Shown here: positions 1 to 7,105 of the stretch, piece by piece
Layout of the letters: each line of letters starts with the position of its first letter
Numbering within the stretch: the first letter of the stretch is position 1
Assembly: GCA_964514665.1 (NCBI GenBank)
Contig: CAZESH010000032.1
Coordinates: forward strand, 1 to 22,930
Length of the DNA: 22,930 nt
Origin: CAZESH01 sp964514665
GTDB taxonomy: Bacteria > Bacillota > Bacilli > Paenibacillales > KCTC-25726
Direction: 5' to 3'
Made by a program: the position numbers and the translations under genes
The notes under the pieces: model-generated
Seen by the model: only the letters and a program-made list of their open reading frames with translations
Told to the model about the DNA's origin: nothing
Databases searched by the model: none

Positions 1-50
1 GTCGGCTATCATACGTAGCTAAGTCGCTCACACTCCGGTGCTTATTCCGG

Positions 51-2492
51 CTATCGTTCGCTGGCGGCAGCCGCGGGCTGCAGCCGAACGCGCTGCAGCC
101 GCAGCGCGTTCAGCACCACCGATACGGAGCTTGCGGCCATCGCCGCACCCGCTATCCATGGTGCAAGCAGCCCGAGTGCGGCCACGGGAATGCCCAGCGC
201 GTTGTATCCTAATGCCCAAAACAGATTTTGTTTAATGTTGCTCATGGTGATCCGGCTCATCGCAATGGCATCGGGTATGCTGTTCAAGTCGCCGCGCATC
301 AATGTGACATCCCCGGCTTCCATCGCCACATCGGTCCCGGTTCCCATGGCCATGCCGATATCCGCCGTGGCCAGCGCCGGCGCATCGTTGATGCCGTCTC
401 CGACCATGGCCACTTTTCGACCCTCGCGCTGCAGCTTTTTCACTTCCTCCGCTTTGCCCTCGGGCAGCACCTCGGCCAATACCCGCCCGATTCCCGCCTG
501 CGCGGCAATCGCTTGCGCGGTCTTTTCGTTATCCCCAGTGATCATGATCACTTCCATACCCATGTTCTTCAGCCTGGTTATGGCCTGAAGCGAGGTTTCC
601 TTCAATGTATCGGCAACTGCGGCGATTGCCGCGCTTTTGCGATCCACCGCGATCAGCACCGCGGTTTTCCCTTCAAGCTCCAATCCGCGCATCTTATCGG
701 CATGCAGGCTGTAATCGATATGGTGCTGATCCATCAGCCTGCGGGTGCCTGCCAGCACCTCCCTGCCTTCCACCACGGCACGGATACCGTAGCCGGGAAC
801 AGCTTCGAACTGCTCCGTTTCCGCAAGTTCGATTCCTCTTGCGCCAATTCCCGCGGCAATCGCTTCCGCCAAGGGATGCTCGGAATGCTTCTCGGCCGAG
901 CCGATCCAGCGCAGCAAATCCTTTTCTTCCAGCTCCGGATCGAGCTGTATGATGTCGGTTAGCTCGGGTTTTCCCCGCGTGATCGTACCGGTCTTATCCA
1001 GTACGATCGTGTCGATCCGCTGCGCCGCTTCCAAATGCTCCCCGCCTTTGAACAAAATGCCGAATTCGGCGGCACGTCCCGAACCGGCCATAATCGAGGT
1101 AGGCGTTGCCAAACCCAAGGCGCATGGGCAGGCAATGACCAATACGGCAATCGCTTTTTCCAGCGCGCCGGAAAAATTGCCCGGCTCCACGGCAAAGTAC
1201 CAGATCAGAAAGGACATGAAAGCGATGCTGACCACAATCGGCACGAAAATGCCGGAGATGCGATCGGCTATTCTTTGGATCGGCGCTTTGGAGCCCTGAG
1301 CTTCCTCAACGACCCGAATGATCTGTGAAAGCGCGGTATCGCGCCCCACCTTGACGGCTCTAAGCTTTAACCGACCATGCTTGTTGACGGTGGCTCCGAT
1401 CACGCGGTCGCCGGCAGCTTTTTCCACCGGCAGGCTCTCGCCTGTCAGCATCGATTCATCCACAGTGGTGACGCCCTCGAGCACCTCCCCGTCCACGGGA
1501 ATTTTCTCCCCGGGCTTAACAAGCAGCACGTCGCCGACACGCACGTCATCTATCGGAATACTTGCTTCAAGCCCGTCGCGGATCACGACAGCGGTCTTGG
1601 CCCGCAGCCCCATCAAGGTTTTGATCGCCTCCGAGGTCCGTCCCTTGGCCAATGCTTCGAACAACTTGCCCAAAATGATCAGTGTAATCAAGACCGCGCT
1701 TGTTTCATAATAGAGCGCCGGTACATGCCCGCCCGCTCCCGCCGACCATTCGACAGTCGAAAACAGGCTGTAAAAATATGCCGCAGACGTGCCAAGCGCC
1801 ACCAGCACATCCATATTCGCGCTCTTGTTGCGAAGCGCTTTGTAAGCCCCCGTGTAAAAGGACCTGCCGATATAAAACTGTACGGGCGTAGCGAATAGAA
1901 ACTGTACCCATGGATTGGCCAAAAAATCGGGCAGATAGATCCATGACGTAAAAGCAAAATGGCTGGCCATCGTCCACAGCAGCGGCAAAGACAGCACGAC
2001 GGAGAGGGCCAATTTGCGCTTTTGCCGCTCAATCTCGCGCCGGCGATAATCGCCCTGCTCCCGGGTCTCTTGCTTTGTCCGCGCTTTATACCCCAACTGC
2101 TCCACCTTTTTCAGCATTTCGTCGGGCGAAATCTCCGCCGGGGAATATTCAACCTTGGCGGTTTCCAAAGCAAAATTGACCGTGGCCAGATCGACGCCCG
2201 GCAATTTGCCCAGGCCCTTCTCGATGCGATTGGCGCAAGCGGCGCAGGTCATGCCTTCAATTTCAAGATCGAGCGTTTCTTTGGCCGTATCGTAGCCAAG
2301 CTCGCGTATGCGCTGTTCCATGCTGCTGAGCGAAGTTCGCTCCGGATCATAGGTGACCGCCGCTTTTTCCAAAGCAAAATTCACATTTGCGGCCATCACT
2401 CCGTCCAGCTTATTCAAGCCCTTTTCAATCCGATTGGCGCATGCAGCGCAGGTCATGCCGGTAATTTGTATGGTGGTTTGCTGTTTGCCCAT
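51..2492 (-). CDS. copA: Copper-exporting P1B-type ATPase CopA (813 aa)
   Basis: Pumps Cu(I) out of the cytoplasm using ATP. Two N-terminal heavy-metal-associated domains each carry GMTCAACANRIEKGL (Cys15/Cys18 and Cys83/Cys86). Eight membrane helices are expected. The ion-path motif CPC is at residues 455-457, the phosphorylation motif DKTGT at about 499-503, the actuator motif TGES near 350, and the hinge GDGINDAP near the C-terminus. The last helices carry YN and MAASS, the signature of the Cu(I) (P1B-1) subgroup. Length is normal for a two-HMA CopA. The ATG follows AAGGTGAT by a few bases. It is the last gene of csoR-copZ-copA on this strand. A hairpin and a CsoR-like operator lie between copZ and copA, so copA probably has its own copper-responsive promoter as well as some read-through. 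Function is known from the family; the specific Cu(I) assignment is strong. Confidence 0.96.
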   Translation of the reverse strand: MGKQQTTIQITGMTCAACANRIEKGLNKLDGVMAANVNFALEKAAVTYDPERTSLSSMEQRIRELGYDTAKETLDLEIEGMTCAACANRIEKGLGKLPGVDLATVNFALETAKVEYSPAEISPDEMLKKVEQLGYKARTKQETREQGDYRRREIERQKRKLALSVVLSLPLLWTMASHFAFTSWIYLPDFLANPWVQFLFATPVQFYIGRSFYTGAYKALRNKSANMDVLVALGTSAAYFYSLFSTVEWSAGAGGHVPALYYETSAVLITLIILGKLFEALAKGRTSEAIKTLMGLRAKTAVVIRDGLEASIPIDDVRVGDVLLVKPGEKIPVDGEVLEGVTTVDESMLTGESLPVEKAAGDRVIGATVNKHGRLKLRAVKVGRDTALSQIIRVVEEAQGSKAPIQRIADRISGIFVPIVVSIAFMSFLIWYFAVEPGNFSGALEKAIAVLVIACPCALGLATPTSIMAGSGRAAEFGILFKGGEHLEAAQRIDTIVLDKTGTITRGKPELTDIIQLDPELEEKDLLRWIGSAEKHSEHPLAEAIAAGIGARGIELAETEQFEAVPGYGIRAVVEGREVLAGTRRLMDQHHIDYSLHADKMRGLELEGKTAVLIAVDRKSAAIAAVADTLKETSLQAITRLKNMGMEVIMITGDNEKTAQAIAAQAGIGRVLAEVLPEGKAEEVKKLQREGRKVAMVGDGINDAPALATADIGMAMGTGTDVAMEAGDVTLMRGDLNSIPDAIAMSRITMSNIKQNLFWALGYNALGIPVAALGLLAPWIAGAAMAASSVSVVLNALRLQRVRLQPAAAASER

Positions 2493-2511
2493 CCTTGAAT
2501 CACCTTCTTAA

Positions 2512-2528
2512 ATACCCATATGGGGTAT
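2512..2528 (-). promoter_or_regulatory. CsoR-like operator upstream of copA
   Basis: The near-palindrome ATACCCATATGGGGTAT lies about 20 bp before the copA start. It shares the TACCC / GGGTA half-sites of the operator in front of csoR, and these are typical CsoR targets. It is very close to the ribosome binding site, so bound CsoR would probably block the copA promoter or early transcription. The exact -35 and -10 are not clear; TTGTAT and TATTGT just upstream on the minus strand are candidates. Confidence 0.65.
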
Positions 2529-2546
2529 ACAATAATTGTGAGAAAA

Positions 2547-2564
2547 CCGCTTCCGAAGAAGCGG
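2547..2564 (-). terminator. Hairpin with UUCG loop between copZ and copA
   Basis: On the minus strand a 7 bp stem CCGCTTC/GAAGCGG closes a TTCG tetraloop and is followed by TTTTCTC. It sits just after the copZ stop. The T-run is short, so it is likely a partial terminator or an mRNA-stabilising hairpin that lowers copA expression relative to copZ. Confidence 0.6.
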
Positions 2565-2589
2565 CTCGTGAAATCAATCCCGCTGTTTT

Positions 2590-2793
2590 TTATTGAACAA
2601 CATCATAGCCTTGATCCTCGATCGCTTCCTTCAGCTGCTCCAGGGACACTTGATTGCCGTCGAAAGCAATTTCCACCGTTTTCGCGGACAGATCGACCTT
2701 TCCCGAAGCTCCGAGCTTTTTTACCGCTCCTTCAACGGCACTGACACAGTGTCCGCAGGACATGCCTTCAACAGTCAGGGTTACATGCTTCAT
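2590..2793 (-). CDS. copZ: Copper chaperone CopZ (67 aa)
   Basis: Small cytosolic Cu(I) chaperone of the heavy-metal-associated fold that hands copper to CopA and to the CsoR sensor. The single domain has the binding loop GMSCGHC (Cys13 and Cys16) near the N-terminus and the usual beta-alpha-beta-beta-alpha-beta length of about 67 residues. The Gly-His between the two cysteines is typical of CopZ, whereas the ATPase HMA domains here have Ala-Ala. The start has AGGAGAG a few bases upstream. The gap to csoR is only 14 bp, so the two are co-transcribed; copA follows after a hairpin. Confidence 0.95.
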   Translation of the reverse strand: MKHVTLTVEGMSCGHCVSAVEGAVKKLGASGKVDLSAKTVEIAFDGNQVSLEQLKEAIEDQGYDVVQ

Positions 2794-2807
2794 CCTTCAT
2801 CTCTCCT

Positions 2808-3140
2808 TTATTTCATCAGCTTGTTAATCGTTATCAGCAGTTCGTTGACAACATCCAAATCATTGTCTTGAATGCGTTCAACGACACAGCTTTTCATATG
2901 GCTCTCCAGCAGCAGCTTGCCCACACCGTTCAATGCGGACTGAACGGCGGCGATTTGATTGAGAATATCGTCACAATAAATGTCGCCCTCGATCATCCGC
3001 TTGATCCCGCGAACCTGCCCTTCGATCCGGTTCAAGCGGGAGATCAGGCTTCCCTTCACTTTATCGGAATGGTGGCTGGCCCGCTTGCTGTGGTCGGAAT
3101 TGCAGCTATGGAACCCCAGTTCCCCCATGTTTTCCTCCAT
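2808..3140 (-). CDS. csoR: Copper-sensing repressor CsoR (110 aa)
   Basis: All-helical DUF156/CsoR-family repressor that leaves DNA when Cu(I) binds. The characteristic core SRLNRIEGQVRGIKRMI is followed by the copper ligands: Cys in GDIYCDD, then His and Cys in ESHMKSC, the Cys-His-Cys set of true copper CsoR proteins rather than formaldehyde (FrmR) or nickel (RcnR) relatives. An in-frame ATG lies 27 bp further upstream, but it has no ribosome site. The chosen ATG follows AAAGGAGG by 10 bases, so the protein begins MEENMGEL. An extra His/Cys-containing stretch (FHSCNSDHSKRASHH) precedes the core and might be a second metal-binding site; this is inference. It heads csoR-copZ-copA and is very probably autoregulated through the operator upstream. 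Confidence 0.95.
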   Translation of the reverse strand: MEENMGELGFHSCNSDHSKRASHHSDKVKGSLISRLNRIEGQVRGIKRMIEGDIYCDDILNQIAAVQSALNGVGKLLLESHMKSCVVERIQDNDLDVVNELLITINKLMK

Positions 3141-3168
3141 ATCTCCCCCGCCTCCTTTGCTCGTCATA

Positions 3169-3198
3169 ATAATACCATACCCCCTTATGGTATATCAA
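3169..3198 (-). promoter_or_regulatory. csoR promoter with CsoR operator in the spacer
   Basis: On the minus strand -35 TTGATA (3198-3193) and -10 TATTAT (3174-3169) are 18 bp apart. The whole spacer is filled by the operator TACCATAAGGGGGTATGGTA (3192-3173, with overlap of the -10 edge). This closely resembles the known CsoR box of Bacillus (TACC...GGGGGTATGGTA). CsoR bound here would exclude RNA polymerase until copper rises. Confidence 0.85.
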
Positions 3199-3246
3199 GG
3201 AAAAAATATTGCCTTTTTATACATTTCCCATTCATCCGGGAAACAT

Positions 3247-3606
3247 TCACCGGTGCCCGAGATGCTGCATCGTCAAAGCAAAAATTTGCTCAACATGATG
3301 GTCGTCCAACGAATAAAAGACCGTTTTCCCGGCCTTTCTGCGCTTGACGATCCGGAGGTTTCGCAAATACCTCAACTGATGCGAGATGGCCGATTGTCCC
3401 ATTTCCAGCAATTCCGCCAAATCATGCACACAAAGCTCGCTTTGCAGCAGGGCGAGGATCAGCTTGACCCGCGTTTCGTCCCCGATCGCTTTGTACATGG
3501 CGGCAAGCTCGGAAATCGTCTCCCGGGAAAGCATTTTTTCCCTGATCGCGGAAAGCTCCGCCTGGCCGCAGCATTCTTTCAAGCTCTGGGTGTTTGCTTC
3601 CTGCAC
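3247..3606 (-). CDS. czrA: ArsR/SmtB-family metal-sensing repressor, CzrA-like
   Basis: Winged-helix repressor released from DNA by metal, probably Zn(II). The helix-turn-helix is ELCVHDLAELLEMGQSAISH. The C-terminal helix holds LDDHHV followed 11 residues later by HLGH, matching the four alpha-5 zinc ligands (Asp84, His86, His97, His100) of S. aureus CzrA. A Cys in ELCVHD and the N-terminal CC pair also resemble the alpha-3N site of SmtB/ZiaR, so two metal sites are possible. Start choice: an ATG at 3615 abuts AAGGAGG with no spacing, while GTG at 3606 is 9 bases from it, so GTG is preferred (119 aa; 122 aa from ATG). It is divergent from the CDF exporter and shares the intergenic operator. 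It lies upstream of csoR on the same strand, 106 bp away, with a separate promoter for csoR. Confidence 0.9.
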   Translation of the reverse strand: MQEANTQSLKECCGQAELSAIREKMLSRETISELAAMYKAIGDETRVKLILALLQSELCVHDLAELLEMGQSAISHQLRYLRNLRIVKRRKAGKTVFYSLDDHHVEQIFALTMQHLGHR

Positions 3607-3641
3607 AGCTCGCATCCTCCTTTTCTCCCATTCACAGAGAG

Positions 3642-3690
3642 TTGCAGTTTATTGCTAATTGTATCATAATATATGAATAATTGCTCATAT
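3642..3690 (+). promoter_or_regulatory. Promoter and SmtB/CzrA-type operator of the zinc exporter
   Basis: -35 TTGCAG (3642-3647) and -10 CATAAT (3665-3670) are 17 bp apart. Directly downstream is ATATGAATAATTGCTCATAT (3671-3690), an imperfect inverted repeat of the TGAA...TTCA class used by SmtB/CzrA/ZiaR repressors. It covers the start of transcription, so metal-free repressor would block the exporter. The divergent repressor gene is probably controlled by the same site. Confidence 0.75.
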
Positions 3691-3716
3691 GTTAATGTTT
3701 AAGGAGGGACGCGGAC

Positions 3717-4715
3717 GTGAGCCGGAATTCTCAGGATCACCACGATCACAAGCATGGGGACGGCCATCATGATCATGACCACGATCACGACCATGCCCAT
3801 CCTCATTCCCATGTTAGCCATACGCACGTCGCACAGCATAAATTGAAACAAGCGATGCTGCTTGCGCTTGGTGTACTCGCCGTTGAAGTGATCGGCGGAT
3901 TCTGGGCCAATTCTTTGGCCCTGTTAAGCGACGCCGGCCATATGCTGACGGATGTCGCTTCTTTGATTGCAGCCTTTTGGGCGGTAAAGCTCTCCACCAA
4001 TCCGCCGTCTTCATCGATGACCTACGGTTATCACCGCATAACGATTATCGCCGCTCTGATCAACGCGGTAACGTTATTTGCCAATGCACTCTACATCGGA
4101 GAAGAAGCCTACCAGCGGATGCTGGATCCCCAGCCGGTCCGCGGGACAGTGCTGTTCATCGCGGCAGCGATCGGTCTTCTCGTCAATTTATATATCGGCT
4201 TGGGCATGCGGGAGCATGCGGACAACGTCAATATCAAAAGCGCAATGCTGCATGTGATGGGAGATGCGGCAGCCTCCGCCGGTGTGATTGCAGCAGGCGT
4301 AATCATGTATTTTACCGAATGGTACATCTTGGACCCGATTCTCAGTGTGCTGATAGCTGTGATTGTGGCTCTTGGAGCCTTTCGCGTGCTGCGGGAATGC
4401 TTCAATGTGCTGATGGAGGGCACGCCTCCCAGTGTCGATTTCGATTCCGTGATTCAAACGCTGCTTTCCATCCCGGGTGTCAGAGATGTGCACGACCTTC
4501 ATATTTGGTGCCTTACTTCCAACCGCAACGCCATGAGCGCGCACCTCGTCGTAGACGGAGGGCTGTCGGTCAAGGATTCGCAGAGCATTTTGCAGAAAAT
4601 TGAAAGTGAAATATCGAACCGTCACGGAATCGGGCATATGACGGTTCAGCTTGAGGACGGCAGCCAGCCGCACGAGCATGACATGTTCGGTATCGACAAA
4701 GCATGGAAGCACTAG
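3717..4715 (+). CDS. czcD: CDF-family Zn(II) efflux protein, CzcD/ZitB-like (332 aa)
   Basis: Proton-driven exporter of zinc and related divalent ions in the cytoplasmic membrane. The N-terminus (residues 7-41) is extremely rich in His and Asp, a probable metal-gathering tail. Six helices follow. Helix 2 has SDAGHMLTD (His75/Asp79) and helix 5 has HVMGD (His179/Asp183); this H-D/H-D site is the form associated with zinc selectivity in CDF/ZnT proteins. The soluble C-terminal ferredoxin-like domain (about 225-310) is present. The start is GTG, 9 bases after AAGGAGG. It is divergent from the CzrA-like repressor, with the operator over its promoter, so induction by excess zinc is likely. Cd or Co may also be carried. 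Confidence 0.94.
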   Translation: MSRNSQDHHDHKHGDGHHDHDHDHDHAHPHSHVSHTHVAQHKLKQAMLLALGVLAVEVIGGFWANSLALLSDAGHMLTDVASLIAAFWAVKLSTNPPSSSMTYGYHRITIIAALINAVTLFANALYIGEEAYQRMLDPQPVRGTVLFIAAAIGLLVNLYIGLGMREHADNVNIKSAMLHVMGDAAASAGVIAAGVIMYFTEWYILDPILSVLIAVIVALGAFRVLRECFNVLMEGTPPSVDFDSVIQTLLSIPGVRDVHDLHIWCLTSNRNAMSAHLVVDGGLSVKDSQSILQKIESEISNRHGIGHMTVQLEDGSQPHEHDMFGIDKAWKH

Positions 4716-4737
4716 ACAAAGGAGAAGAAATAAGGAT

Positions 4738-4759
4738 AGCCCGCCAATCGGAACGGGCT
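4738..4759. terminator. Possible bidirectional terminator hairpin
   Basis: A 6 bp stem AGCCCG/CGGGCT with a 10 base loop lies between the end of the zinc exporter and the end of the convergent VOC remnant. No good T-run follows on either strand, so the call rests mainly on position. Confidence 0.35.
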
Positions 4760-4773
4760 CCCGCCGCTCCCTT

Positions 4774-4940
4774 TTATCGTGATCCAAAGCGGGGAAATTT
4801 CCGCCTGGCCATCACCTCTACTATATTGCCCGACGGATCGCAGAAATACAGGGAAGCAGCGGCAGCCCCAATGTTTTCGTATAAAAGCGTTGCATTTCCG
4901 CCGGCTTGGCCGTGATTAATTTAAGCGTTGCAATTTCCAT
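4774..4940 (-). pseudogene. Broken VOC (glyoxalase/bleomycin-resistance) family gene
   Basis: The minus strand has GGAGGG 8 bases before an ATG at 4940. The first 39 codons read MEIATLKLITAKPAEMQRFY and then TKTLGLPLL, the typical start of a VOC-fold protein, ending at a TAG at 4821-4823. In another frame, overlapping it, is YFCDPSGNIVEVMARR, the typical end of the same fold (the DP.GN..E motif), running to a stop at 4774. The middle of a normal ~120 residue protein (roughly 60-70 codons) is absent. An internal deletion that also shifts the frame explains this best. The intact ribosome site and both recognisable ends suggest the loss is fairly recent. The original substrate cannot be told. 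Confidence 0.75.
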
Positions 4941-5064
4941 CAGTACGCCCTCCGATCCTTCGCAGGAAAAGTTTTCTGCCTTTATTGTAGCTTCCCGAAA
5001 TGAAAAAAGAATCGGGCGAGCCGTTTAGGTCAAAGGTCGTAGATCAGCTGCCGCCGGAAAAAGA

Positions 5065-5097
5065 TAGTTACTTTTAGCCAAACGACTATGATAAAAT
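5065..5097 (+). promoter_or_regulatory. Probable promoter/operator region of the HxlR gene
   Basis: The A/T-rich block before hxlR has -10-like TATGAT (5087-5092) or TAAAAT (5092-5097). TAGTTAC and GACTA form a loose inverted pair (TAGT...ACTA) around it, a spacing and sequence seen before other HxlR-type genes. The rest of the gap between the exporter and hxlR (4716-5133) holds the VOC remnant and nothing else I can identify. Confidence 0.3.
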
Positions 5098-5133
5098 AAA
5101 ATCATCCAGCGGTTTTACGAGGAAGGTGATCAC

Positions 5134-5445
5134 ATGGACCAACCCAACCCATTATGCCCCCGTTTTGAAGCAGCCTTCGAGCTGCTCGGCAAAAGATGGA
5201 CCGGTTTGATCATTCACGGATTATTGCAGGGACCGGGGAGATTCAAAGATTTGTCCGAATCCATTCCGAACATGAGCGATCGCATGCTGGCAGAACGCTT
5301 GAAAGAATTGGAGTCCGCAGGTATCATTGAAAGAAATGTTTATCCGGAAACACCGGTTCGCATTGAGTATAAATTGACGGATAAAGGCAAGGAGCTTGAA
5401 CAGGTTATGGAATCCGTCCAAAAATGGGCGGATAAGTGGTATTAA
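5134..5445 (+). CDS. HxlR-family winged-helix regulator (103 aa)
   Basis: Small DNA-binding regulator of the HxlR (DUF24) group, relatives of YodB, CatR and HypR that sense electrophiles or oxidants through a conserved N-terminal Cys. Here the conserved start is CPRFEAAFELLGKRWTGLII, with Cys8 in that position and no other Cys in the protein. The wing helix segment GPGRFKDLSESIPNMSDRML and the C-terminal dimer helix are complete. AGGAAGGTGAT precedes the ATG. The gene lies 16 bp upstream of a Ni/Co permease gene in the same direction, so the two are almost certainly co-transcribed. That pairing is unusual; the inducer is unknown. Confidence 0.9.
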   Translation: MDQPNPLCPRFEAAFELLGKRWTGLIIHGLLQGPGRFKDLSESIPNMSDRMLAERLKELESAGIIERNVYPETPVRIEYKLTDKGKELEQVMESVQKWADKWY

Positions 5446-5461
5446 AAAGGAGGACGGCTCG

Positions 5462-6487
5462 ATGCCGGGTTTTTTATCTCGCAGCCTAGGGTGGAGGCGC
5501 TATGCTGTCGTTGTGGCGGTGCTCCATATCCTCGGGCTGTTCGGGCTTTTTTCGATTGCCCGCGAACATAGCGCACTTTGGAGCATCGGTCTGCTCGCCT
5601 ATTCTCTGGGGCTCCGGCATGCTTTTGATATCGATCATATCGCGGCGATCGACAATACCGTCCGCAAGCTGACTCAGCAAAAACGCAATCCCGCAGGCGT
5701 TGGCTTTTATTTTTCCTTAGGCCACTCCACGGTCGTTTTTTTGCTTGTGGCTGCGGTGTTTTGGTCGGTCAAATGGGTTCAGTCGGAGATTCCCCAACTG
5801 CAAAAGGTCGGCGGGATGATCGGCATGGCCGTATCGGGAACGTTCCTTCTGTTGATCGGATTTATCAATTTGATTATTCTCATTCAGCTGTTTCAGGCCT
5901 ACCAAAGTATGCGCAAAGGGACGGCAAAGCATGAACAGCTTGATCAGCTGCTTCATAACCGGGGACTGATTTCCCGTCTGATTCAGCCTTTGTTCCGCTT
6001 CATCAGCAGAAGCTGGCACGTTTATCCGCTTGGCTTTTTATTCGGTCTAGGCTTTGATACCGCTTCTGAAATCGCGCTATTGTCCGTTTCTGCAACAACG
6101 GCGCAAAGCGCCATTTCGTTTGCAGGCGTGCTTTCCTTGCCGCTGCTGTTTGCCGCAGGGATGAGCCTGATGGATACGGCGGACGGACTTTTCATGACCT
6201 CGGCCTACCGCTGGTCGCTGTCCAATCCACTCAAAAAAATGTACTACAATTTTACGGTCACGACCATTTCCGTGGCGGCCGCACTGATCGTAGGCATTCT
6301 CGAGCTGTCCCAGTCTGCGGCGCTCAAGCTGAATCTTAACGGTGCTTTTTGGAGCTGGCTGCAGCAGATTGATCTCGGTGATTTAGGCTATATTCTGGTC
6401 GGTGTTTTTGTGTTCGCCTGGATTTTATCCGTTTCCTTGTGGAAGCTGCTGCGGCTGGAGGAGAAGGCCGGTTTTTCGGATACATGA
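5462..6487 (+). CDS. HoxN/HupN/NixA-family nickel/cobalt permease (341 aa)
   Basis: Single-polypeptide membrane permease for high-affinity uptake of Ni(II) and/or Co(II). The three family signatures are present: RHAFDIDHIAAIDN in helix 2 (the HX4DH motif needed for nickel), LGFDTASEIALL, and GMSLMDTADG. About eight hydrophobic segments are visible. The open frame extends upstream into hxlR, but the ATG at 5462 follows AAAAAGGAGG at good distance, so translation starts there. It is the second gene of a two-gene unit with hxlR. No urease, hydrogenase or cobalamin genes are in the window to reveal the user of the metal. No riboswitch fits in the 16 bp gap. Confidence 0.92.
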   Translation: MPGFLSRSLGWRRYAVVVAVLHILGLFGLFSIAREHSALWSIGLLAYSLGLRHAFDIDHIAAIDNTVRKLTQQKRNPAGVGFYFSLGHSTVVFLLVAAVFWSVKWVQSEIPQLQKVGGMIGMAVSGTFLLLIGFINLIILIQLFQAYQSMRKGTAKHEQLDQLLHNRGLISRLIQPLFRFISRSWHVYPLGFLFGLGFDTASEIALLSVSATTAQSAISFAGVLSLPLLFAAGMSLMDTADGLFMTSAYRWSLSNPLKKMYYNFTVTTISVAAALIVGILELSQSAALKLNLNGAFWSWLQQIDLGDLGYILVGVFVFAWILSVSLWKLLRLEEKAGFSDT

Positions 6488-6613
6488 TCGCATGAATGGA
6501 TGAAACCTTCACTTTGCATGGTTGACCCAAAAGCAGATTATCTTTGCACGTCCGCATCCTTTCAATATCCCGGTATCCGATCTGTATGCGATACTCCCGG
6601 CCATGCACACTCT

Positions 6614-6818
6614 GCACCGGGACTATTGCTATTTCGTTTTTCAACATTGGAGGCCATGATGTCCGTGTTCGCGCCTCCTCTTACTCCGGTTTTCGGCATT
6701 CGAGCGTTCATATTTCGCACCGGAGCTCCTGCTATTTCGTTTTTCAACATTGGAGGCCATTCGTCCGTGCTCGTGCCTCCTCTTATTCCGGTTTTCGGCA
6801 TTGGAGCGCATGGCAAAC
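6614..6818. repeat. Two ~103 bp tandem direct repeats with a conserved hairpin
   Basis: Unit 1 (6614-6716) and unit 2 (6717 to about 6818) align with one indel. They share a 31 bp identical block (6627-6657 and 6730-6760) and a second block around CCGGTTTTCGGCATT. Each unit carries an inverted pair GGAGGC...GCCTCC (6649-6654/6673-6678 and 6752-6757/6775-6780); differences fall mostly between or outside the arms. On the minus strand both units encode MPKTG(I/V)RGG followed by TD, but the frame has no ribosome site of its own and looks incidental. The remaining gene-free sequence from 6488 to 7105 holds a terminator (6886-6927) and a stem near 7037-7062, and otherwise nothing I recognise. Confidence 0.8.
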
Positions 6819-6885
6819 GCACGGTATTGCTGACTGTTGTCTACGTGTGACTAAGGTGAGTCAAAACTTATAAATTATAATGTTT

Positions 6886-6927
6886 AAAAAAGGCTGAGCA
6901 GAAGCGACCTCCTGCTCAACCTTTTTT
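6886..6927. terminator. Bidirectional rho-independent terminator
   Basis: AAAAAAGGCTGAGCAG pairs with CTGCTCAACCTTTTTT around a 10 base loop, with one C-A mismatch. A-run and T-run flank the stem, so it should work on both strands: for the hxlR-permease unit on plus and for zur on minus. Confidence 0.85.
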
Positions 6928-7105
6928 AACTTTTTGGTCCATTGTCGACTTCTTGAGAACCGCTCCTTTTCAGTAATGGTTGGTGATACTTCCATTTTAC
7001 TAAATTGCGGTTTCTTTTTGTTTTCTCCAAGGGAGGGGCTGCTAGCTTGTGTATAAGCAGCCTATAAGTCAGGCTTTTGCCAAATCCGATTACCGGGACA
7101 GCACT

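Noticed and set aside
1..50. Weak likeness (CTTATTCCGG) between the window start and the 6.6 kb repeats
   Set aside because: Only about ten bases match, which is expected by chance in this composition.
228..962. Long open frame antisense to copA
   Set aside because: It is opposite a clear ATPase in the codon-mirrored frame, has no ribosome site and no recognisable domain.
6562..6822. Minus-strand open frame through the tandem repeats
   Set aside because: Its repeated peptide comes from the DNA repeat, both frames of the unit are open, and no ribosome site or homologous fold is visible.
6850..6985. Possible 46-residue minus-strand peptide after zur
   Set aside because: No ribosome site, and it runs through the terminator hairpin.
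7037..7062. Stem GGCTGCT/AGCAGCC behind zur as a terminator
   Set aside because: No T-run on either strand; the better terminator is at 6886-6927.
6488..7105. Insertion sequence remnant in the gene-free region
   Set aside because: No transposase fragment, terminal inverted repeats or target duplication could be found.
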